A stretch of 23,639 nucleotides of DNA from Candidatus Nitrosopolaris nunavutensis. GTDB lineage: Archaea; Thermoproteota; Nitrososphaeria; Nitrososphaerales; Nitrososphaeraceae. The stretch is from NCBI GenBank assembly GCA_002501855.1, contig DAOM01000111.1:1-23639 (forward strand), in the 5' to 3' direction. This document shows positions 22,901 through 23,639 of the stretch, piece after piece; positions within the stretch are counted from its first letter, which is position 1, and each line of letters starts with the position of its first letter. Under the pieces are notes generated by a model, which was given only the letters and a program-made list of their open reading frames with translations, did not search any database and was not told the DNA's origin. The position numbers and the translations under genes are program-made.

Positions 22901-22998
22901 TGCTCAGCGCTCTGGTGAAACGCAAGGGTGCGGATGAGCAAGGAAAATGACTAACTTCCGCCCTTTGCAGCACAGCTTCAGAGGGGAAATTGCCCTCC
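22901..22998 (+). ncRNA. Candidate structured RNA between the DUF1801 gene and the membrane protein
   Basis: The arms 22922-22934 and 22957-22968 form 12 pairs with one bulged T (GCAAGGG-t-GCGGA against TCCGC-CCTTTGC). TGCT (22901-22904) can close it with AGCA (22969-22972), and a second hairpin GAGGG/CCCTC follows at 22981-22997. The gap 22874-23214 has no ORF. Strand is not decided by structure. It could be a small RNA or the 3' end of the DUF1801 transcript. Confidence 0.35.
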
Positions 22999-23184
22999 TT
23001 AGTAATCTAGTTGGAGTTTTTGGATACGAATGAGACTAGGTAGATAGCACTACTGCAGAAATTGGGAATGGAAATAAAAAAAGGTTGAAAAAAGTATGTT
23101 ATTTATCGTAGACACGTTGTCATTTTTGGTGACGGATAGGCCTTTCTGAAATGCCTTGAAATATTTGCGATCACCTAGCAAACC

Positions 23185-23194
23185 TATTTATAGA
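23185..23194 (+). promoter_or_regulatory. TATA box of the terminal membrane-protein gene
   Basis: TATTTATAGA lies 21-30 bp before the ATG at 23215, preceded by a purine-rich GCAAACC stretch as in BRE elements. It implies a leaderless transcript. Confidence 0.55.
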
Positions 23195-23214
23195 AAATAT
23201 TTTGACGGTAGCGT

Positions 23215-23547
23215 ATGCTGCCAAACACTGGCCAACTGGCCATTATCGTTGCTGTCACTTATATAATAATATTCTTCCTGCTAGGATCAGGTCTATTTAA
23301 TTCGATTATAGAAAGAGCAAATGTAAGTGCTAGTACATTCATTGTCCCTTCCAGGTCCGTTCAAACGATCGGAGAAACGATGGTGACGACAATGATCTTG
23401 TTCATTGGAATGGCTGGCGCATTCCTGCTCTATACATCAGGAAAAGCTGTAAATCCAAAAACGCAGGGAGGATTATTAGCAGCAGGTTTCACCATTATTG
23501 GGATAGCTTTGATACTTGGATTTAGGCTAGTTGGTATCAAAGCTTGA
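23215..23547 (+). CDS. Membrane protein, three predicted helices, unknown family
   Basis: 110 residues. Helices at about 8-28 (AIIVAVTYIIIFFLLGSGLF), 57-74 (MVTTMILFIGMAGAFLLY) and 85-106 (LLAAGFTIIGIALILGFRLV). A loop of about 28 residues (ERANVSASTFIVPSRSVQTI) lies between the first two. No catalytic or metal motif is visible. The strong leaderless promoter suggests good expression. The stop TGA overlaps a TTG start of the next gene by 4 bp (TTGA), so it heads an operon leaving the window. Possibly an accessory subunit of a membrane complex, which I cannot show from sequence. Confidence 0.75.
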   Translation: MLPNTGQLAIIVAVTYIIIFFLLGSGLFNSIIERANVSASTFIVPSRSVQTIGETMVTTMILFIGMAGAFLLYTSGKAVNPKTQGGLLAAGFTIIGIALILGFRLVGIKA

Positions 23548-23639
23548 GTACAAATCACGTTTATCGATTAAAAAATTTACTCGTTGAAACAGGGCTCAAC
23601 GACACCGTGTTGCTAAGGGGTTTAATATCACTAAAAAAA
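23544..23639 (+). CDS. Start of a downstream gene, cut by the window end
   Basis: A TTG at 23544 overlaps the stop of the membrane-protein gene (TTGA), and the frame stays open for 32 codons to the edge. It reads MSTNHVYRLKNLLVETGLND..., then LLRGLISLKK. Short, soluble-looking, basic. No family can be named from this much; the overlap is the support for it being a gene. Confidence 0.45.
   Translation, partial: MSTNHVYRLKNLLVETGLNDTVLLRGLISLKK

Overview
The window reads as chromosomal DNA of an archaeon, most likely an ammonia-oxidising Nitrososphaerota (Thaumarchaeota) of the Nitrososphaerales type. Direct support: archaeal-type uS11, uL11, Spt5 (NGN-KOW), a group II chaperonin (thermosome), a class I archaeal CCA-adding enzyme, RtcB, and UPF0200/UPF0201 family proteins. 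TATA boxes lie 25-33 bp before many start codons (leaderless genes), the DNA is AT-rich, and intergenic gaps are long. The lineage below Archaea is inferred from recalled protein character, not from a search.

Layout. 1-1400: start of a secreted His-rich protein running off the left edge, a small three-helix membrane protein, and mostly non-coding DNA. 1418-5949: a stand-alone asparagine-synthetase-like ATPase converging on adenylosuccinate lyase (purB); then, divergently, the RNA ligase rtcB with a PDCD5-like gene and a small hypothetical gene. 5968-7260 (minus): small ORFs, a class III nucleotidyl cyclase without a normal start codon, and an upstream 79-residue ORF in the same frame. 7643-9321: solitary rps11 and a AAA+ ATPase. 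9502-9575: a tRNA-like element with its own TATA box and oligo-T end but a broken anticodon arm. 9693-12000 (minus): phosphohexomutase and thiL, overlapping. 12139-13024: tRNA-Thr(CGU), small ORFs, interleaved inverted repeats. 13475-16908 (minus): thpR, cca, a RIO-like kinase, then a clearly decayed PAC2-family pseudogene. 17033-18120: UPF0200 kinase-like and UPF0201 genes. 18294-21508: spt5, rpl11, thermosome. 21681-22306 (minus): a 41-residue membrane peptide gene joined by ATGA overlap to an HExxH metallopeptidase. 22538-23639: a DUF1801 protein, a candidate structured RNA, a three-helix membrane protein and the start of a coupled gene leaving the window.

Together: most genes are housekeeping. 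RNA end chemistry recurs: RtcB joins 2',3'-cyclic-phosphate ends, ThpR opens such cyclic ends or related 2'-5' links, and Cca rebuilds tRNA 3' ends. Several relics (PAC2, tRNA-like element, split cyclase, fragments near 6.0-6.4 kb) suggest ongoing gene decay. I did not find a convincing new defence or mobile system. The best leads are the tRNA-like transcript, the cyclase locus and the small membrane peptide/metallopeptidase pair.
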